Shown piece by piece: positions 11,984 to 21,150 of a stretch of 64,000 nt of DNA. The notes under the pieces were generated by a model. That model did no database searches. It worked only from the letters and a program-made list of their open reading frames with translations, and had not been told where the DNA came from. The stretch spans positions 620,001 through 684,000 of the forward strand of contig NZ_VLNU01000001.1 of NCBI RefSeq assembly GCF_009765165.1, given 5' to 3'. Source of the DNA: Lysobacter panacisoli. GTDB lineage: Bacteria > Pseudomonadota > Gammaproteobacteria > Xanthomonadales > Xanthomonadaceae. The position numbers were made by a program, and so were the translations under genes. Within the stretch, counting starts at the first letter, position 1, and each line of letters opens with the position of its first letter.

Positions 11984-13920
11984 CGCGCACCTCCCGGCGG
12001 CGAGACCAGGCCGGTGGACACCGGTACCGCGGCCGCGTGCGTCGGCGCAGGCAGCACGGCACCGGTGGGCTTGCCACCGTTGGCGCGTGCGCGCTTGGCT
12101 TCGGCTTCGGCCTGCGCGGCCATCCACGTGTCGATGTCGTCCGGCGCCACATCCATCAGGCGCAGCGCGCCTTCCATGACGCTCTTGAACACCGGACCGG
12201 ACACGAAACCGCCAAAGTAGCCCTTGGCCGGATCGGGATCGTTGATCACCACCACGGTCGAGAAGCGCGGGTTCTGCACCGGCACGACGCCGGCGAAGAA
12301 CGAGACGTAACGACGCGAATAGCCGCCGCTCTCGTTGAATTTGCGCGCGGTGCCGGTCTTGCCGGCGACGTGGTAGCCGAGGATCGCGGCCTGCGTGGCG
12401 GTGCCGCCGGTCTCGGTGACCGTCTGCATCATGCGCATGATCGTGCCGGCGTTGGCCGGATCGAGCACCTGCACCGGCTCGTGGCGTTCGCCCTTCACGA
12501 AGGTCGGCGTGATCAGCTTGCCGCCGTTGCCGAGCGCGGCGTAGGCCTGCGCGATCTGCAGCGGCGTCGCCGACAGGCCGTAGCCGTACGACATGGTCTG
12601 CTTGGTCGTACCGCTCCAGCGCGCGGGCGGCGCGAGCACGCCCGAGGATTCGCCGGGGAATCCGCTGTTGGTCTTGCGGCCGTAACCGAACTTCTTGAGG
12701 AACTCGTAGTACGTCTGGCTCGGGATCTTCGCGACGATCTTGGCCGCGCCGACGTTGGAGCTCTTGGTGATGACGCCGGTGGTGTCGAGCACGCCGTAAT
12801 TGCGATGATCGGTCGTGCGGTAACGACCGTTCGGCATCCAGCCCGGGTTGGTGTCGAAGTGCGTATGCGGCGTGATCACGCCCGCTTCCAGCGCCGCGGC
12901 GACGGTCAGCGGCTTCATCGTCGAGCCGGGCTCGATCACGTCGGTCACCGCGCGATTGCGGTGCGTGTCGGGATTGCGCTCGCCGACGGCATTGGGATTG
13001 AAGGTCGGCAGGTTCGCCATCGCCAGCACTTCGCCGGTGGCGATGTCGAGCACCACCACCGAACCACTGCTGGCACCGGTGCGCTCGAGCGCGGTGCGCA
13101 GTTCGCGCGAGGCGAGGTACTGGATGCGGCGGTCGATGGTCAGCGTGAGGTCGTGACCGGGCTGCGCCGGCTTGACCAGGTCGACGCTTTCGACGATGCG
13201 ACCCGCGCCATCGCGGATCACGCGCTTGGCGCCGGGCTGGCCGCGCAGCCATTCGTCGAACGCCAGCTCCAGGCCTTCGACGCCGAGGTCGTCGATGTTG
13301 GTGAAGCCCAGGATGTGCGCCATCGCTTCACCCTGCGGGTAAAAGCGGCGGAATTCGCGCTGCGAGAACACGCCCGGGACCTTGGTCGCGAGGATGCGCT
13401 TGGCTTCGTCCGGGTTGATGCGGCGCTTGAGGTAGACGAACTCCTTGCCGGCGCGCTGGCTGAGCTTGCGCGTGAGCGCGTCGGGCGACACACCCAGCGC
13501 CTTGGCCAGCTGCGGAATGCGCTCGGGACTCTTGAGCAGTTCCTGCGGATTGGCCCAGATCGACTCGACCGGCGTGGACACCGCGAGCGGCTCGCCGTTG
13601 CGGTCGGTAATCATGCCGCGCGAAGTCGGGATCGGGATCTCGCGCAGCGAACGCGCGTCGCCCTGCTGGCGATAGAAATCGTTGCTGATGACCTGCAGGT
13701 CCAGCGCGCGTCCGACCAGCGCGATCGAGCACAGGCCGAGCGCACCACCGACCAGGATCAGGCGATTGCGCAGGTGGAACGAAGCGCGCGAGCGGCCCTT
13801 GCCGGCCACGCGGTCGCGATCGGCGCCGAACTTCTCGCGCAGCGCGAGCACGAGGTCGAGCGGGCCGCTGCGGCCGCCGTTGCGCCCATTCTTCGACGGT
13901 GAATTCCGCGGGCCGTTCAT
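11980..13920 (-). CDS. ftsI: Septal peptidoglycan transpeptidase FtsI (PBP3)
   Basis: Class B penicillin-binding protein that crosslinks septal peptidoglycan and activates FtsW. It has 646 residues, about 55 more than in E. coli, mainly from a basic cytoplasmic N-terminal tail (residues 1-50) and a Pro/Ala-rich C terminus after residue 615. One transmembrane segment spans about 54-72. The transpeptidase motifs are complete: STMK with the nucleophilic serine at 333, SSN at 387-389 and KTG at 521-523. Overlaps murE and ftsL by four bases each. Confidence 0.97.
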   Translation of the reverse strand: MNGPRNSPSKNGRNGGRSGPLDLVLALREKFGADRDRVAGKGRSRASFHLRNRLILVGGALGLCSIALVGRALDLQVISNDFYRQQGDARSLREIPIPTSRGMITDRNGEPLAVSTPVESIWANPQELLKSPERIPQLAKALGVSPDALTRKLSQRAGKEFVYLKRRINPDEAKRILATKVPGVFSQREFRRFYPQGEAMAHILGFTNIDDLGVEGLELAFDEWLRGQPGAKRVIRDGAGRIVESVDLVKPAQPGHDLTLTIDRRIQYLASRELRTALERTGASSGSVVVLDIATGEVLAMANLPTFNPNAVGERNPDTHRNRAVTDVIEPGSTMKPLTVAAALEAGVITPHTHFDTNPGWMPNGRYRTTDHRNYGVLDTTGVITKSSNVGAAKIVAKIPSQTYYEFLKKFGYGRKTNSGFPGESSGVLAPPARWSGTTKQTMSYGYGLSATPLQIAQAYAALGNGGKLITPTFVKGERHEPVQVLDPANAGTIMRMMQTVTETGGTATQAAILGYHVAGKTGTARKFNESGGYSRRYVSFFAGVVPVQNPRFSTVVVINDPDPAKGYFGGFVSGPVFKSVMEGALRLMDVAPDDIDTWMAAQAEAEAKRARANGGKPTGAVLPAPTHAAAVPVSTGLVSPPGGAR

Positions 13921-14186
13921 GGACGGATCACCACGGTTTCGGCGCCTTCCGGGAACTTCATGCCCAGGCGATCGCGCGCGACCTGGTCGATGCGGTTGCT
14001 CTCCGCCCAGGTCGCCTGTTCCAGCTGCAGTCGGCCGAACTCGATGTTGAGTTCGTCGCGCGCGCGTTCGAGCCGGCTCAGCTGCACGAACAGCTGACGG
14101 TGTTCATGGCGCGCCTGCACGACGGCCAGCGCCGAGACGACGTTGGCCACCACGAGCACACTCAGCAGCAGGCGCATCACGCTCAT
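13917..14186 (-). CDS. ftsL: Cell division protein FtsL
   Basis: Small bitopic protein of the FtsQ-FtsL-FtsB complex that activates FtsW-FtsI. It has 89 residues: an N-terminal transmembrane helix (about residues 4-24) followed by a periplasmic coiled coil with regularly spaced leucines ([18 protein letters not shown]) and a short tail. Position between rsmH and ftsI and size are diagnostic, since FtsL sequences are poorly conserved. ATG overlaps the rsmH stop as ATGA. Confidence 0.9.
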   Translation of the reverse strand: MSVMRLLLSVLVVANVVSALAVVQARHEHRQLFVQLSRLERARDELNIEFGRLQLEQATWAESNRIDQVARDRLGMKFPEGAETVVIRP

Positions 14187-15289
14187 GCGCGCGCCTCCCC
14201 AGCCGGGAATCGGGCCTGGGGAAGGGGGAATCGACGAAGAGCCGACTCATGGGACGCCTTCGTTTCCCGTCGTTCTCCGCGGCCCGTTGCCGGCTTGGCC
14301 GCTTCGGAGGCGTCGTCCGATCCGATCCTCGCTTCCCAGTTCCCGATTCCCAGCTTTTCCGCCACGCGCAGCACCGCGCTGCGGGCACGCGGGTTCGCCG
14401 CGGTTTCTTCCTCGGTCGCCTTCTGCGCCGAGCCGATCGCGCGCAGCGTGGGCGTGAAGGCCACTTCCACCGGCATGCGGCGGTTGGCCGGCGGCGCCTT
14501 GCTGTGGCGCGCGATGAACTGCTTGACGATGCGGTCTTCCAGCGAATGGAAGCTGATCACCGCGAGGCGGCCGCCCGGCTTCAGGCGCGCCATCGCGGCG
14601 TCGAGCCCGATTTCGAGGTCGGCCAGTTCACGGTTGATGAAGATGCGGATGCCCTGGAAGCTGCGCGTCGCGGGATGGATCTTCTGCTCGCCGCGCGGCA
14701 CCACCGAAGCGATGAGGTCCGCCAGTTGCGCGGTGCGCTCGAGCGGCTGCTGTCCGCGACGCGCGACGATGGTGCGCGCGATCTTGCGGCTCATGCGCTC
14801 TTCGCCGTAGGTCCACAGCACGTCGGCGATCTCGCGCTCGTCGGCGCGGGCGAGCCACTGCGCCGCGCTTTCGCCGCTGTCGGGATCCATGCGCATGTCG
14901 AGCGGACCGTCCTTGCCGAAGCTGAAGCCGCGCTCGGCGACGTCGAGCTGCGGCGACGACACGCCCAGGTCGAACAGCACGCCGTCGAGGCCCTGCGCGG
15001 TCTCGTCCCAGTTCGCGAGGTCGGCGAAGCTGCCACGGAACACGGCGACGCGGGCGTCCTGCGCGAAATCGCGCATCGCCACCGCAATCGCTTCGGGATC
15101 CTTGTCCATGACCAGCAGCCGGCCTCCGGGGCCGAGTTGTTCGAGCACGCCGCGCGCGTGACCGCCACGCCCGAACGTGCCGTCCAGGTACGTTCCATTC
15201 CCGCGCACGTTCAGGCCGTCCAGCACCTGCGCGTACATCACGGGAAGGTGGCCGGAGAGCGCGCCGCGCCCCATGCCACCCACCGTCAC
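14183..15289 (-). CDS. rsmH: 16S rRNA (cytosine-1402-N4)-methyltransferase RsmH, with 3' insertion
   Basis: SAM-dependent methyltransferase (formerly MraW) that N4-methylates C1402 in the ribosomal P site. It has 368 residues from a GTG start that overlaps the mraZ stop as GTGA. Typical motifs are [10 protein letters not shown], the SAM-binding [24 protein letters not shown] and [16 protein letters not shown]. The family normally ends soon after LRVAEKL, but here about 50 further residues follow, rich in Arg, Glu and Ser. They coincide with a 147-nt segment bounded by inverted GGGAATCGGG sequences, so the extension looks like an in-frame repeat insertion. Confidence 0.95.
   Translation of the reverse strand: MTVGGMGRGALSGHLPVMYAQVLDGLNVRGNGTYLDGTFGRGGHARGVLEQLGPGGRLLVMDKDPEAIAVAMRDFAQDARVAVFRGSFADLANWDETAQGLDGVLFDLGVSSPQLDVAERGFSFGKDGPLDMRMDPDSGESAAQWLARADEREIADVLWTYGEERMSRKIARTIVARRGQQPLERTAQLADLIASVVPRGEQKIHPATRSFQGIRIFINRELADLEIGLDAAMARLKPGGRLAVISFHSLEDRIVKQFIARHSKAPPANRRMPVEVAFTPTLRAIGSAQKATEEETAANPRARSAVLRVAEKLGIGNWEARIGSDDASEAAKPATGRGERRETKASHESALRRFPLPQARFPAGEARA
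14205..14351. repeat. In-frame inserted segment bounded by inverted repeats
   Basis: GGGAATCGGG at 14205-14214 and its exact complement CCCGATTCCC at 14342-14351 bound 147 nt, exactly 49 codons, at the 3' end of rsmH just before ftsL. The segment encodes the unusual C-terminal tail of RsmH. Short GGGAATCGGGAA-type runs are a common intergenic repeat type in this family of bacteria (from general knowledge), so insertion of such an element is my inference. Confidence 0.55.
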
Positions 15290-15732
15290 AGCTGCAGGTC
15301 GAGCAGCTCCGCGCTCAGATCCTCGTCAGAGATCGTCTGACGGATCTGCGCGTGGTGCGCCTGCTCGCTCCACAGTTCGAACTTGTCGCCCATGCCCAGC
15401 AAGACGGCCTTCTTCTCGATGCCGACCGCAGCGCGGTGGCTGGCCGGGATGCTGATGCGCCCGTTGCCGTCGAGCTCGACGAACGCCGCGGCGCCGACGA
15501 GCTTGAGCTGCATGCTGCGGTTGACCGCCTTCGCCTTGGGCAGCGCATTGACCTGATCGCGCAGCCGTTCCCACACGGCCTGCGGATAGAGGTAGAGCGA
15601 GCCGGACTCGAAGGGGTTGTAGGTGATGACCAGGCGGTTTTCGCACTCGCGCGCGACGGCATCCCGGTAGACGGTGGGTACCGCCAGCCGGCCCTTGTCG
15701 TCGATCGTGATGGCGGTCTCGCCCTGGAACAT
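15286..15732 (-). CDS. mraZ: Transcriptional regulator MraZ
   Basis: DNA-binding protein of the AbrB/SpoVT fold that represses the dcw promoter upstream of itself. It has 148 residues with two tandem half-domains: [19 protein letters not shown] at the start and [13 protein letters not shown] in the middle, each carrying the DxxGR signature. A longer reading is open upstream, but this ATG starts the conserved protein and falls at the usual first residue. First gene of the dcw cluster; stop overlaps the rsmH GTG. Confidence 0.96.
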   Translation of the reverse strand: MFQGETAITIDDKGRLAVPTVYRDAVARECENRLVITYNPFESGSLYLYPQAVWERLRDQVNALPKAKAVNRSMQLKLVGAAAFVELDGNGRISIPASHRAAVGIEKKAVLLGMGDKFELWSEQAHHAQIRQTISDEDLSAELLDLQL

Positions 15733-15774
15733 TCCGCACCTGTTTGGGGCCGCCTCTACGGACGGCTTGGTCAT

Positions 15775-15801
15775 GGAAAACCACAAAAAACCCGGTTTTC
15801 C
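15775..15801 (-). promoter_or_regulatory. Hairpin in the mraZ 5' leader
   Basis: GGAAAACC (15775-15782) and GGTTTTCC (15794-15801) form a perfect 8-bp inverted repeat with an 11-nt loop, between the predicted promoter and the mraZ start. It could be part of the operator or an RNA structure in the leader; neither is proven. Confidence 0.45.
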
Positions 15802-15812
15802 CTCAGATGCCC

Positions 15813-15841
15813 ACCTTAGGCACGCCCCACAGGGTTGTCAA
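15813..15841 (-). promoter_or_regulatory. Predicted sigma-70 promoter of mraZ and the dcw cluster
   Basis: On the minus strand a consensus -35 TTGACA (15836-15841) is followed after exactly 17 bases by TAAGGT (15813-15818) as -10. It lies about 80 bases upstream of the mraZ ATG. Just downstream, GTGGG and GAGGG repeat with 10-base spacing (GGG at 15810-15812 and 15800-15802), and a third GGG follows 9 bases later (15791-15793). MraZ of other bacteria binds short G-rich direct repeats at about this spacing, so an autoregulatory operator overlapping the start region is plausible. Confidence 0.7.
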
Positions 15842-16112
15842 CAAGTTTCAGGACAGAAATTCACCTGTCGCATCAATGGCTTGCGAAGAACTTCACAGGT
15901 TTGTTCAAGACTTATCCACTAGCCTTTGTTTCGTCTCATTTTTTGAGACTGAGAGCCGTCCGCATCCAGCCTGTCCACAAGACAAAACGCCACGCCGGCC
16001 CGATGCTGCGCCGCAGCACCAACCTTGGCATTTGCGAAAGTGATCGAACTCCGTCGATCGATTGGCAAGCCCTAAGACCATCGCGCCTTCCCAGTCGCAC
16101 ATCGCTGAGGCC
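15842..16112. other. AT-richer intergenic stretch upstream of mraZ
   Basis: No gene seen. The base composition is clearly lower in GC than the rest of the window. It contains TTATCCACT (15912-15920), one base from a DnaA box, and an inverted repeat GTCTCA/TGAGAC with a five-T loop at 15933-15949. These may be regulatory, but nothing shows which gene they serve. Confidence 0.4.
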
Positions 16113-16188
16113 AGCCCCCTTTAGTAAAGGGGGCGCGGCGGCAGCCGCAGGGAATTGGAGGGCGTGAGCCCGGGGCCCAAAGTTTTGC
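16113..16188 (+). repeat. 76-nt repeat, copy 1 (left of rnpB)
   Basis: Begins with a 21-nt palindrome (GCCCCCTTTA, G, then its complement) and ends in AAAGTTTTGC. Copy 2 at 16645-16720 has the same length in opposite orientation, with roughly ten mismatches by eye. The two copies enclose the RNase P RNA gene. Confidence 0.8.
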
Positions 16189-16206
16189 ATTCCGCAAAAC
16201 TTTGGG
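16176..16206 (-). terminator. Strong hairpin downstream of rnpB
   Basis: A perfect 13-bp stem (CCCAAAGTTTTGC and complement) with a five-base loop, within about 35 bases of the RNase P RNA 3' end. There is no clear T tract, so its role as terminator is likely but not certain. It overlaps the end of repeat copy 1. Confidence 0.45.
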
Positions 16207-16239
16207 GCGCTCTTTCCAGCCGCTGCGCGGCAGGAAAGA

Positions 16240-16243
<4 letters not shown>
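16207..16243 (-). terminator. Long hairpin at the 3' end of rnpB
   Basis: An 11-bp stem (GCGCTCTTTCC and complement) continues through a symmetric A/A mismatch into a second stem GCCGC/GCGGC with loop TGC. It abuts both the mature rnpB 3' end and the next hairpin, so the two may act together in 3' end formation or processing. Confidence 0.45.
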
Positions 16244-16597
<354 letters not shown>

Positions 16598-16644
16598 CGG
16601 CATTCTACTGCTTCGCAGCGAATCGCCCCCAAAGTTTTGCTGAA

Positions 16645-16720
16645 GCAAAACTTCGGGCCCCGGCTCACGGCCCCCAATTCCCCCCCGGCTGGCGCCGCGC
16701 CCCCTTTACTAAAGGGGGCT
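16645..16720 (-). repeat. 76-nt repeat, copy 2 (right of rnpB)
   Basis: Inverted counterpart of the copy at 16113-16188, same length, with the same 21-nt palindrome at its outer end (about 16700-16720) and GCAAAACTT at the inner end. A further hairpin AAGTTTTGC/GCAAAACTT with loop TGAA covers 16632-16653. Confidence 0.8.
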
Positions 16721-16774
16721 CCTGCATTCGGTATGGATTCCGTCGGTTGGCGGCTTCTGCTTCCCGAAGCCGTC

Positions 16775-16794
16775 ATTCCCGCGAAGGCGGGAAT
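16775..16794. repeat. REP-like palindrome
   Basis: ATTCCCGC-GAAG-GCGGGAAT, an 8-bp stem with a four-base loop, between rnpB and rsmI. The same element occurs as an inverted pair at 35158-35253. Such palindromes are common, dispersed, non-coding repeats of proteobacterial genomes. Confidence 0.75.
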
Positions 16795-16853
16795 CCAGGT
16801 GTCCGACACATCACGGCACCCGCAGAGCGCCAGCTCTGGAGCCTCGTCGACGC

Positions 16854-17705
16854 TTACTCCTCCGCGCCGTACAGCGCCTTGCGCGGTGCGCCGCTGAGTT
16901 CGGCAGCGAGCTTCGCCGCCTGCGACGGCTTGAGGTATTCGGTGAGCTTCGCGTACAGGCGTCGGCCTTCGGCGATACTGGCGTCGGCGTCGTCGCCGGC
17001 GCCTTCGACGATCACCACGAATTCCCCTTTGCGCTGGTTCGCATCGGCGGTGACGCGCGCGTGCAGGCCACCGAGGGTGTCGTCGAGCACCGTCTCGAAC
17101 AGCTTGGTGAGCTCGCGCGCGACCACCGCGCGACGGTCCGCGCCGAACGCTGCGACCAGGTCTTCCAGCGATTCCTCGATGCGATGCGCCGACTCGTAGA
17201 AGATCAGCGTGCGCGGTTCGCCGGCCAGTCGCGACAGGCGCTCGCGGCGCGCCGATGCCTTCGCCGGCAGGAAACCTTCGAATACGAAGCGGTCGCTGGG
17301 GACGCCGGCGACGCTCAGGGCGCTGATCGCAGCGCAGGCGCCGGGCACCGGCGAGACGCGGATGCCGGCCGCGCGCGCGGCGCGGACCAGGCGGAAACCG
17401 GGATCGCTCACCAGCGGCGTGCCCGCATCCGACACCAGCGCGAGCGATTCGCCGGCAAGCAATCGGGTTACCAGCTGCTGGGCCTGCGCATCCTCGTTGT
17501 GCTGGTGCAGGGCGAGCAGTGGCCGCTCCAGCCCGAAGTGGGCGAGCAATTGTCGCGTGTGGCGGGTGTCCTCCGCGCAGATCGCATGGACCGTTTTCAG
17601 CGTTTCCAGCGCGCGCGCCGACAGATCGCCGAGGTTGCCGATCGGCGTGGCGACGACGTGGAGGGTGCCGGGGGCCGGCGAAGCGCCTGGGTGGGACGTG
17701 TGCAT
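16854..17705 (-). CDS. rsmI: 16S rRNA (cytidine-1402-2'-O)-methyltransferase RsmI
   Basis: SAM-dependent enzyme that 2'-O-methylates C1402, the same nucleotide that RsmH N4-methylates. It has 283 residues and belongs to the tetrapyrrole methylase family. Motifs: LHVVATPIGNLGDLS near the N terminus, CAEDTRHT, LVSDAGTPLVSDPG, VPGACAAISAL, and FYESAHRI. The ATG lies 74 bases from the divergent lpoA start. Having rsmI near rsmH is a coincidence of the map, as rnpB separates them. Confidence 0.96.
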   Translation of the reverse strand: MHTSHPGASPAPGTLHVVATPIGNLGDLSARALETLKTVHAICAEDTRHTRQLLAHFGLERPLLALHQHNEDAQAQQLVTRLLAGESLALVSDAGTPLVSDPGFRLVRAARAAGIRVSPVPGACAAISALSVAGVPSDRFVFEGFLPAKASARRERLSRLAGEPRTLIFYESAHRIEESLEDLVAAFGADRRAVVARELTKLFETVLDDTLGGLHARVTADANQRKGEFVVIVEGAGDDADASIAEGRRLYAKLTEYLKPSQAAKLAAELSGAPRKALYGAEE

Positions 17706-17728
17706 CGTGCGTCTGCGGTGGGGCCGGG

Positions 17729-17734
17729 TAGAAT
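17729..17734 (+). promoter_or_regulatory. Possible -10 element of lpoA
   Basis: TAGAAT, 45 bases upstream of the lpoA ATG in the 74-base divergent region. No convincing -35 precedes it. An identical TAGAAT lies upstream of pepA (63749). Confidence 0.3.
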
Positions 17735-17779
17735 CCTAACCGGTCCCTCAAAACGCCGCGTTGCGGCGCCTGCCTGCCG

Positions 17780-19168
17780 ATGAGCCGAGCTTCGAACCGA
17801 CCTGCGTTGAATTGGATGTTCGCTGCGGCCATCGGCGCCGCACTGCTCGGAGGCTGCGCGACGACGACGTCCTCGCGTACCGGCGCGGCGCAGGAAAGCC
17901 GCAACCCGACGATCCAGCAGGCGCGCGAACGCGCCCGCGCGGGCGCCACGCTGGCCGGAACCGAACGCGCCGCCAACGATCGCGAGATCGAACGCCTGCT
18001 GGCGACGCTCGACAACGCCACGCTCACGCGCGAGACCGCCGCGCTGCCGAAGGGCGATGCGCTCTACAACTACGCGGGCCAGGCGCTGCTGCGCCGCGGT
18101 TTGCCGCTGCCGCGTCCGTTCGATCGCACCGGCTGGAACTTCGACGCCGCCAACCGTCCGGCGGCCGACACCGATGGCTACCGCCCGCCGGTGAAACTGG
18201 CGGTGCTGTTGCCGATGTCGGGCTCGATCGCCGTGGCCGCCACGCCGGTGCGCGATGGCTTCCTCGCCGGCTACTACGGCGAAGCGCGACGCCGTCCGGA
18301 CGTGAGCTTCTACGACACCGCCGGCACGCCCGGTGGCGCGCTCGCGGCGTACGACCGCGCCGCGACCGAAGGCAACGACTTCGTTGTCGGCCCGCTCGGC
18401 CGCGACGAGGTCAACGCGCTGTTCGCGCGCGGCACGCTGCCGGTGCCGGTGCTCGCGCTCAATCGTGGCGACGCCGCTCCGCCCGCCGGCAACGCGAGCT
18501 TCTCGCTGTCGCCGGAAGACGAAGGCATCGCCGCCGCGGAACACCTGCTCACCCTCGGCGCGCGTCGCGTGCTGGTGGTCGCCGCCACCGATGACACCCA
18601 GCAGCGCGCGGTTACCAGCCTGCGTGAGCGCCTGAACGAACGCGGCGCGCAGGTCACCGACGTCGCCGGCGAAGGCGTGTCCGATTTCGCGCCGTACGCA
18701 CAGAAGGAAGGCGGCATCGACGCGGTATTCCTCGCGGTGAAGGGCAGCAGCGCACGCACGCTGATGCCGCGGCTCGCCCTCGCCGGACTCGGCGGCAAGC
18801 CGCGCGTGGCGACGTCGCAGCTGCTCTCGGGCACGGGCAAGCCAGAAGAGGACCGCATCCTCGACGGCATCGCCTTCCCGAGCGAAGTGTGGACGGCACG
18901 CGGCGTGCCCGGCCTGCCGCCAGCCAGCATCGCCGGCACCCAGCTCAACAGCGCCAAGGGTCCGGCCGCACGTCTGTTCGCGTTCGGCTACGACGCGTGG
19001 AAGATCGCCGCCTACCTGCCGCGCCTGGCGACCAGCGCCGAAGGTCGCGTCGACGGCGCGACCGGCACGCTGCGACTGGACGGTTTCGGCAACGTGCTGC
19101 GCACCCCGGCGTGGTCGACCTTCAGCGCCGGCGTTCCGATGCCGCTGCCGGATGCGGCGCGTCGCTGA
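17780..19168 (+). CDS. lpoA: Penicillin-binding protein activator LpoA (LppC family)
   Basis: Outer-membrane lipoprotein that stimulates PBP1a from outside the peptidoglycan. It has 462 residues. The signal peptide ends in lipobox LGGC with the lipidated cysteine at residue 26. A short helical N-terminal domain is followed by a periplasmic-binding-protein-like domain (from [14 protein letters not shown] on), as in family PF04348. It is shorter than E. coli LpoA because the N-terminal TPR-like region is reduced. Overlaps yraN by 17 bases, the usual neighbour order rsmI / lpoA / yraN. Confidence 0.9.
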   Translation: MSRASNRPALNWMFAAAIGAALLGGCATTTSSRTGAAQESRNPTIQQARERARAGATLAGTERAANDREIERLLATLDNATLTRETAALPKGDALYNYAGQALLRRGLPLPRPFDRTGWNFDAANRPAADTDGYRPPVKLAVLLPMSGSIAVAATPVRDGFLAGYYGEARRRPDVSFYDTAGTPGGALAAYDRAATEGNDFVVGPLGRDEVNALFARGTLPVPVLALNRGDAAPPAGNASFSLSPEDEGIAAAEHLLTLGARRVLVVAATDDTQQRAVTSLRERLNERGAQVTDVAGEGVSDFAPYAQKEGGIDAVFLAVKGSSARTLMPRLALAGLGGKPRVATSQLLSGTGKPEEDRILDGIAFPSEVWTARGVPGLPPASIAGTQLNSAKGPAARLFAFGYDAWKIAAYLPRLATSAEGRVDGATGTLRLDGFGNVLRTPAWSTFSAGVPMPLPDAARR

Positions 19169-19544
19169 TCGCAATCCCGACCGTCGCGCGCGTGGCGCGG
19201 CGGTCGAAGCGGCGGCGCGGGCGCATCTGCTGCGCGAAGGACTGCGTGACGTTGCCGCCAATGCGAACTACCGTTTCGGCGAACTCGACCTGGTGATGCT
19301 CGACGGTGCCACGCTGGTGTTCGTCGAAGTGCGCTATCGCCGCGACGCACGCTTCGGCGGCGGTGCGGCATCGATCGACGCGCACAAGCGTCGCCGCATC
19401 GTCCAGGCTGCGCAGGCCTTCCTCGCACACCATCCGCACCATGCGCAGACGCCCTGCCGCTTCGACGTGGTCGAGGCCGACGGCGATCCAGGACAACCGA
19501 CGCTGCGCTGGCTGCGCGACGCGTTCCGCGCCGACGACGTCTGA
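19152..19544 (+). CDS. yraN: YraN family (UPF0102) nuclease-fold protein
   Basis: 130 residues with the endonuclease-like core of UPF0102: [15 protein letters not shown] followed by LVFVEVRYR, where the Glu/Asp and the E-x-R/K segment resemble the active site of Holliday-junction-resolvase-type nucleases. In this family the third motif is usually VEVK; here it reads VEVR. The function is unknown in detail. The ATG is inside the end of lpoA, suggesting co-transcription. Confidence 0.88.
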   Translation: MRRVADRNPDRRARGAAVEAAARAHLLREGLRDVAANANYRFGELDLVMLDGATLVFVEVRYRRDARFGGGAASIDAHKRRRIVQAAQAFLAHHPHHAQTPCRFDVVEADGDPGQPTLRWLRDAFRADDV

Positions 19545-19646
19545 CCGGGACTCATTCGCCCAACCCCGATCGCCACCGGTATGCGTTAATCCCCCCCGGC
19601 GCGGCGACGACCGCGAACGCTGTTCCACAACGGAAGGGGACGATCG

Positions 19647-20615
19647 ATGCGAACCACGCTGCACGCGGGCCTGCTGGCCTGCGCCTTGATGGCCGTGCTG
19701 GGCGGCTGCTCCCGGCAGAAGATGGCCGACGAGGCCGCGGCGGACGCGGCCTCCCCCGCGATGGAAACCGCCGCCGGCGCGGCCGCACCGCCTGCGGAGG
19801 CGCCATCCGCCGCTGCGCCGTCGCCCGACGTGCAGGCGCAACTGCAATCGAGCGCGACCACGCAGGAACAGGGCGAGCGTCGTTTCATCCGTACCGCGTC
19901 GGCCGAATTCCGCGTGCGCGACGTCTACCGCTCGACGCTGGCGATCGAGGACCTCGTCGCGCGCCAGGGCGGCTTCGTCGCCAACAACCGCGTGCAGGCG
20001 CATGTCGACGACATACAGCTGCGACCGAGTGGCGACGGCAAGCTGGTCGAGCTGGCGACCTACACCGTGCGCGGGAACCTGCAGGTGCGCGTGCCCAGCG
20101 AGCGTACGCAGGCCTTCCTGCGCGAGCTCGCGGCGCAGGTCGAGTTCCTCGACAGCCGCCAGTTCGACGCTGTCGATGCGCAGTTCGACCTGCTGCGCCA
20201 GCGGCTCGCGTACGCGCGCCACCAGGACGCACAGCACGCACTTGGCGACGCAGCGGCACAACGCGGCAAGGCCGGCGAGAAGGTGGATGCGATCTCCGCA
20301 CGCGCCGACGCACAGTCGCAGCGCGACGAAGCGACGATCGCCCGCGCCACGCTGGAGGATCGCATCGCCTTCGCCACCATCGACCTCGCGCTGTACCAGT
20401 CGCCGCAGGTGCGCCGTACGGAGCGCATGGATGTCGATGCGGTCGTGCGTCGCGACGGACCCGGCTTCTTCGCCCGTCTCGGCCACGCGTTGCGCGTGGG
20501 TTGGCACGGAAGCCTGGAGGTGGTGATCGCACTGTCGCGCCTGTGGATGCTGTGGCTCGTCGTACTGGCGGCGGTCCTCGTGGTGCGCGCGCGCCGACGC
20601 CTTCGCAAGAGCTGA
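19647..20615 (+). CDS. DUF4349 lipoprotein
   Basis: 322 residues. The signal peptide has lipobox LGGC with cysteine 21, then an Ala/Pro/Glu-rich linker to about residue 80. The DUF4349 core includes RTASAEFRVRDV, an antiparallel pair of strands around LVELATYTVRGNLQVRVPS, and a long helical hairpin (about 165-245) likely to form a coiled coil. A transmembrane segment (SRLWMLWLVVLAAVLVV) lies near the C terminus. Function unknown; a periplasmic protein anchored at both ends is implied. One base separates it from the next gene. Confidence 0.8.
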   Translation: MRTTLHAGLLACALMAVLGGCSRQKMADEAAADAASPAMETAAGAAAPPAEAPSAAAPSPDVQAQLQSSATTQEQGERRFIRTASAEFRVRDVYRSTLAIEDLVARQGGFVANNRVQAHVDDIQLRPSGDGKLVELATYTVRGNLQVRVPSERTQAFLRELAAQVEFLDSRQFDAVDAQFDLLRQRLAYARHQDAQHALGDAAAQRGKAGEKVDAISARADAQSQRDEATIARATLEDRIAFATIDLALYQSPQVRRTERMDVDAVVRRDGPGFFARLGHALRVGWHGSLEVVIALSRLWMLWLVVLAAVLVVRARRRLRKS

Positions 20616-20616
20616 C

Positions 20617-21150
20617 ATGCCGACCGTCTTCACGCACGCCATCGTGCCGCTCGCGGCCGGCATCGCGCTCGGTTCGGTGCGCGTGTCGCCGCGACTGGTG
20701 GCGGCGGGAATGATCGCGGCGATGCTGCCCGACGCGGACGTTCTCGCGTTCGCGGCGGGCATTCCCTACGCCGATTCGTTCGGCCATCGCGGCGCGAGCC
20801 ATTCGTTCGCGTTCGCGATGCTGGTCGCGCTGTCTGGTGCGTTGGCGCACCGGCCATTACGCACGCGTCCTGGTGTCGCGGCGGCGTGGCTGTTCGCGTG
20901 TTGCGCATCGCATCCGTTGCTGGATGCGCTGACCAATGGCGGACTCGGCGTCGCGCTGTGGTGGCCACTGTCGGACGCGCGCTGGTTCGCGCCGTGGCGC
21001 CCGATCGCGGTGTCGCCCATCGGTGCCGGATTCTTCAGTGCGCGTGGCCTCGCCGTGATCCTGTCGGAACTGCGCTGGATCTGGCTGCCATGCGCACTCA
21101 TGGCCGTGGTGGGCTTCGCCACGCGGCGGGCGGTATCCTCGCGCACATGA
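20617..21150 (+). CDS. Membrane-bound metal-dependent hydrolase, YdjM family
   Basis: 177 residues, with four or five hydrophobic segments. The family PF04307 signature is present: an N-terminal histidine (THAIVPLAAG), a DAD acidic motif (MLPDADVL), HRGASHSF, and a second histidine in SHPLLDALTNGG. These residues are expected to bind metal. The substrate is unknown in this family. The stop overlaps the next start as ATGA. Confidence 0.85.
   Translation: MPTVFTHAIVPLAAGIALGSVRVSPRLVAAGMIAAMLPDADVLAFAAGIPYADSFGHRGASHSFAFAMLVALSGALAHRPLRTRPGVAAAWLFACCASHPLLDALTNGGLGVALWWPLSDARWFAPWRPIAVSPIGAGFFSARGLAVILSELRWIWLPCALMAVVGFATRRAVSSRT

Noticed and set aside
15842..16112. Replication origin near the DnaA-box-like sequence
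   Set aside because: Only one near-match box, no dnaA/dnaN neighbours and no box cluster.
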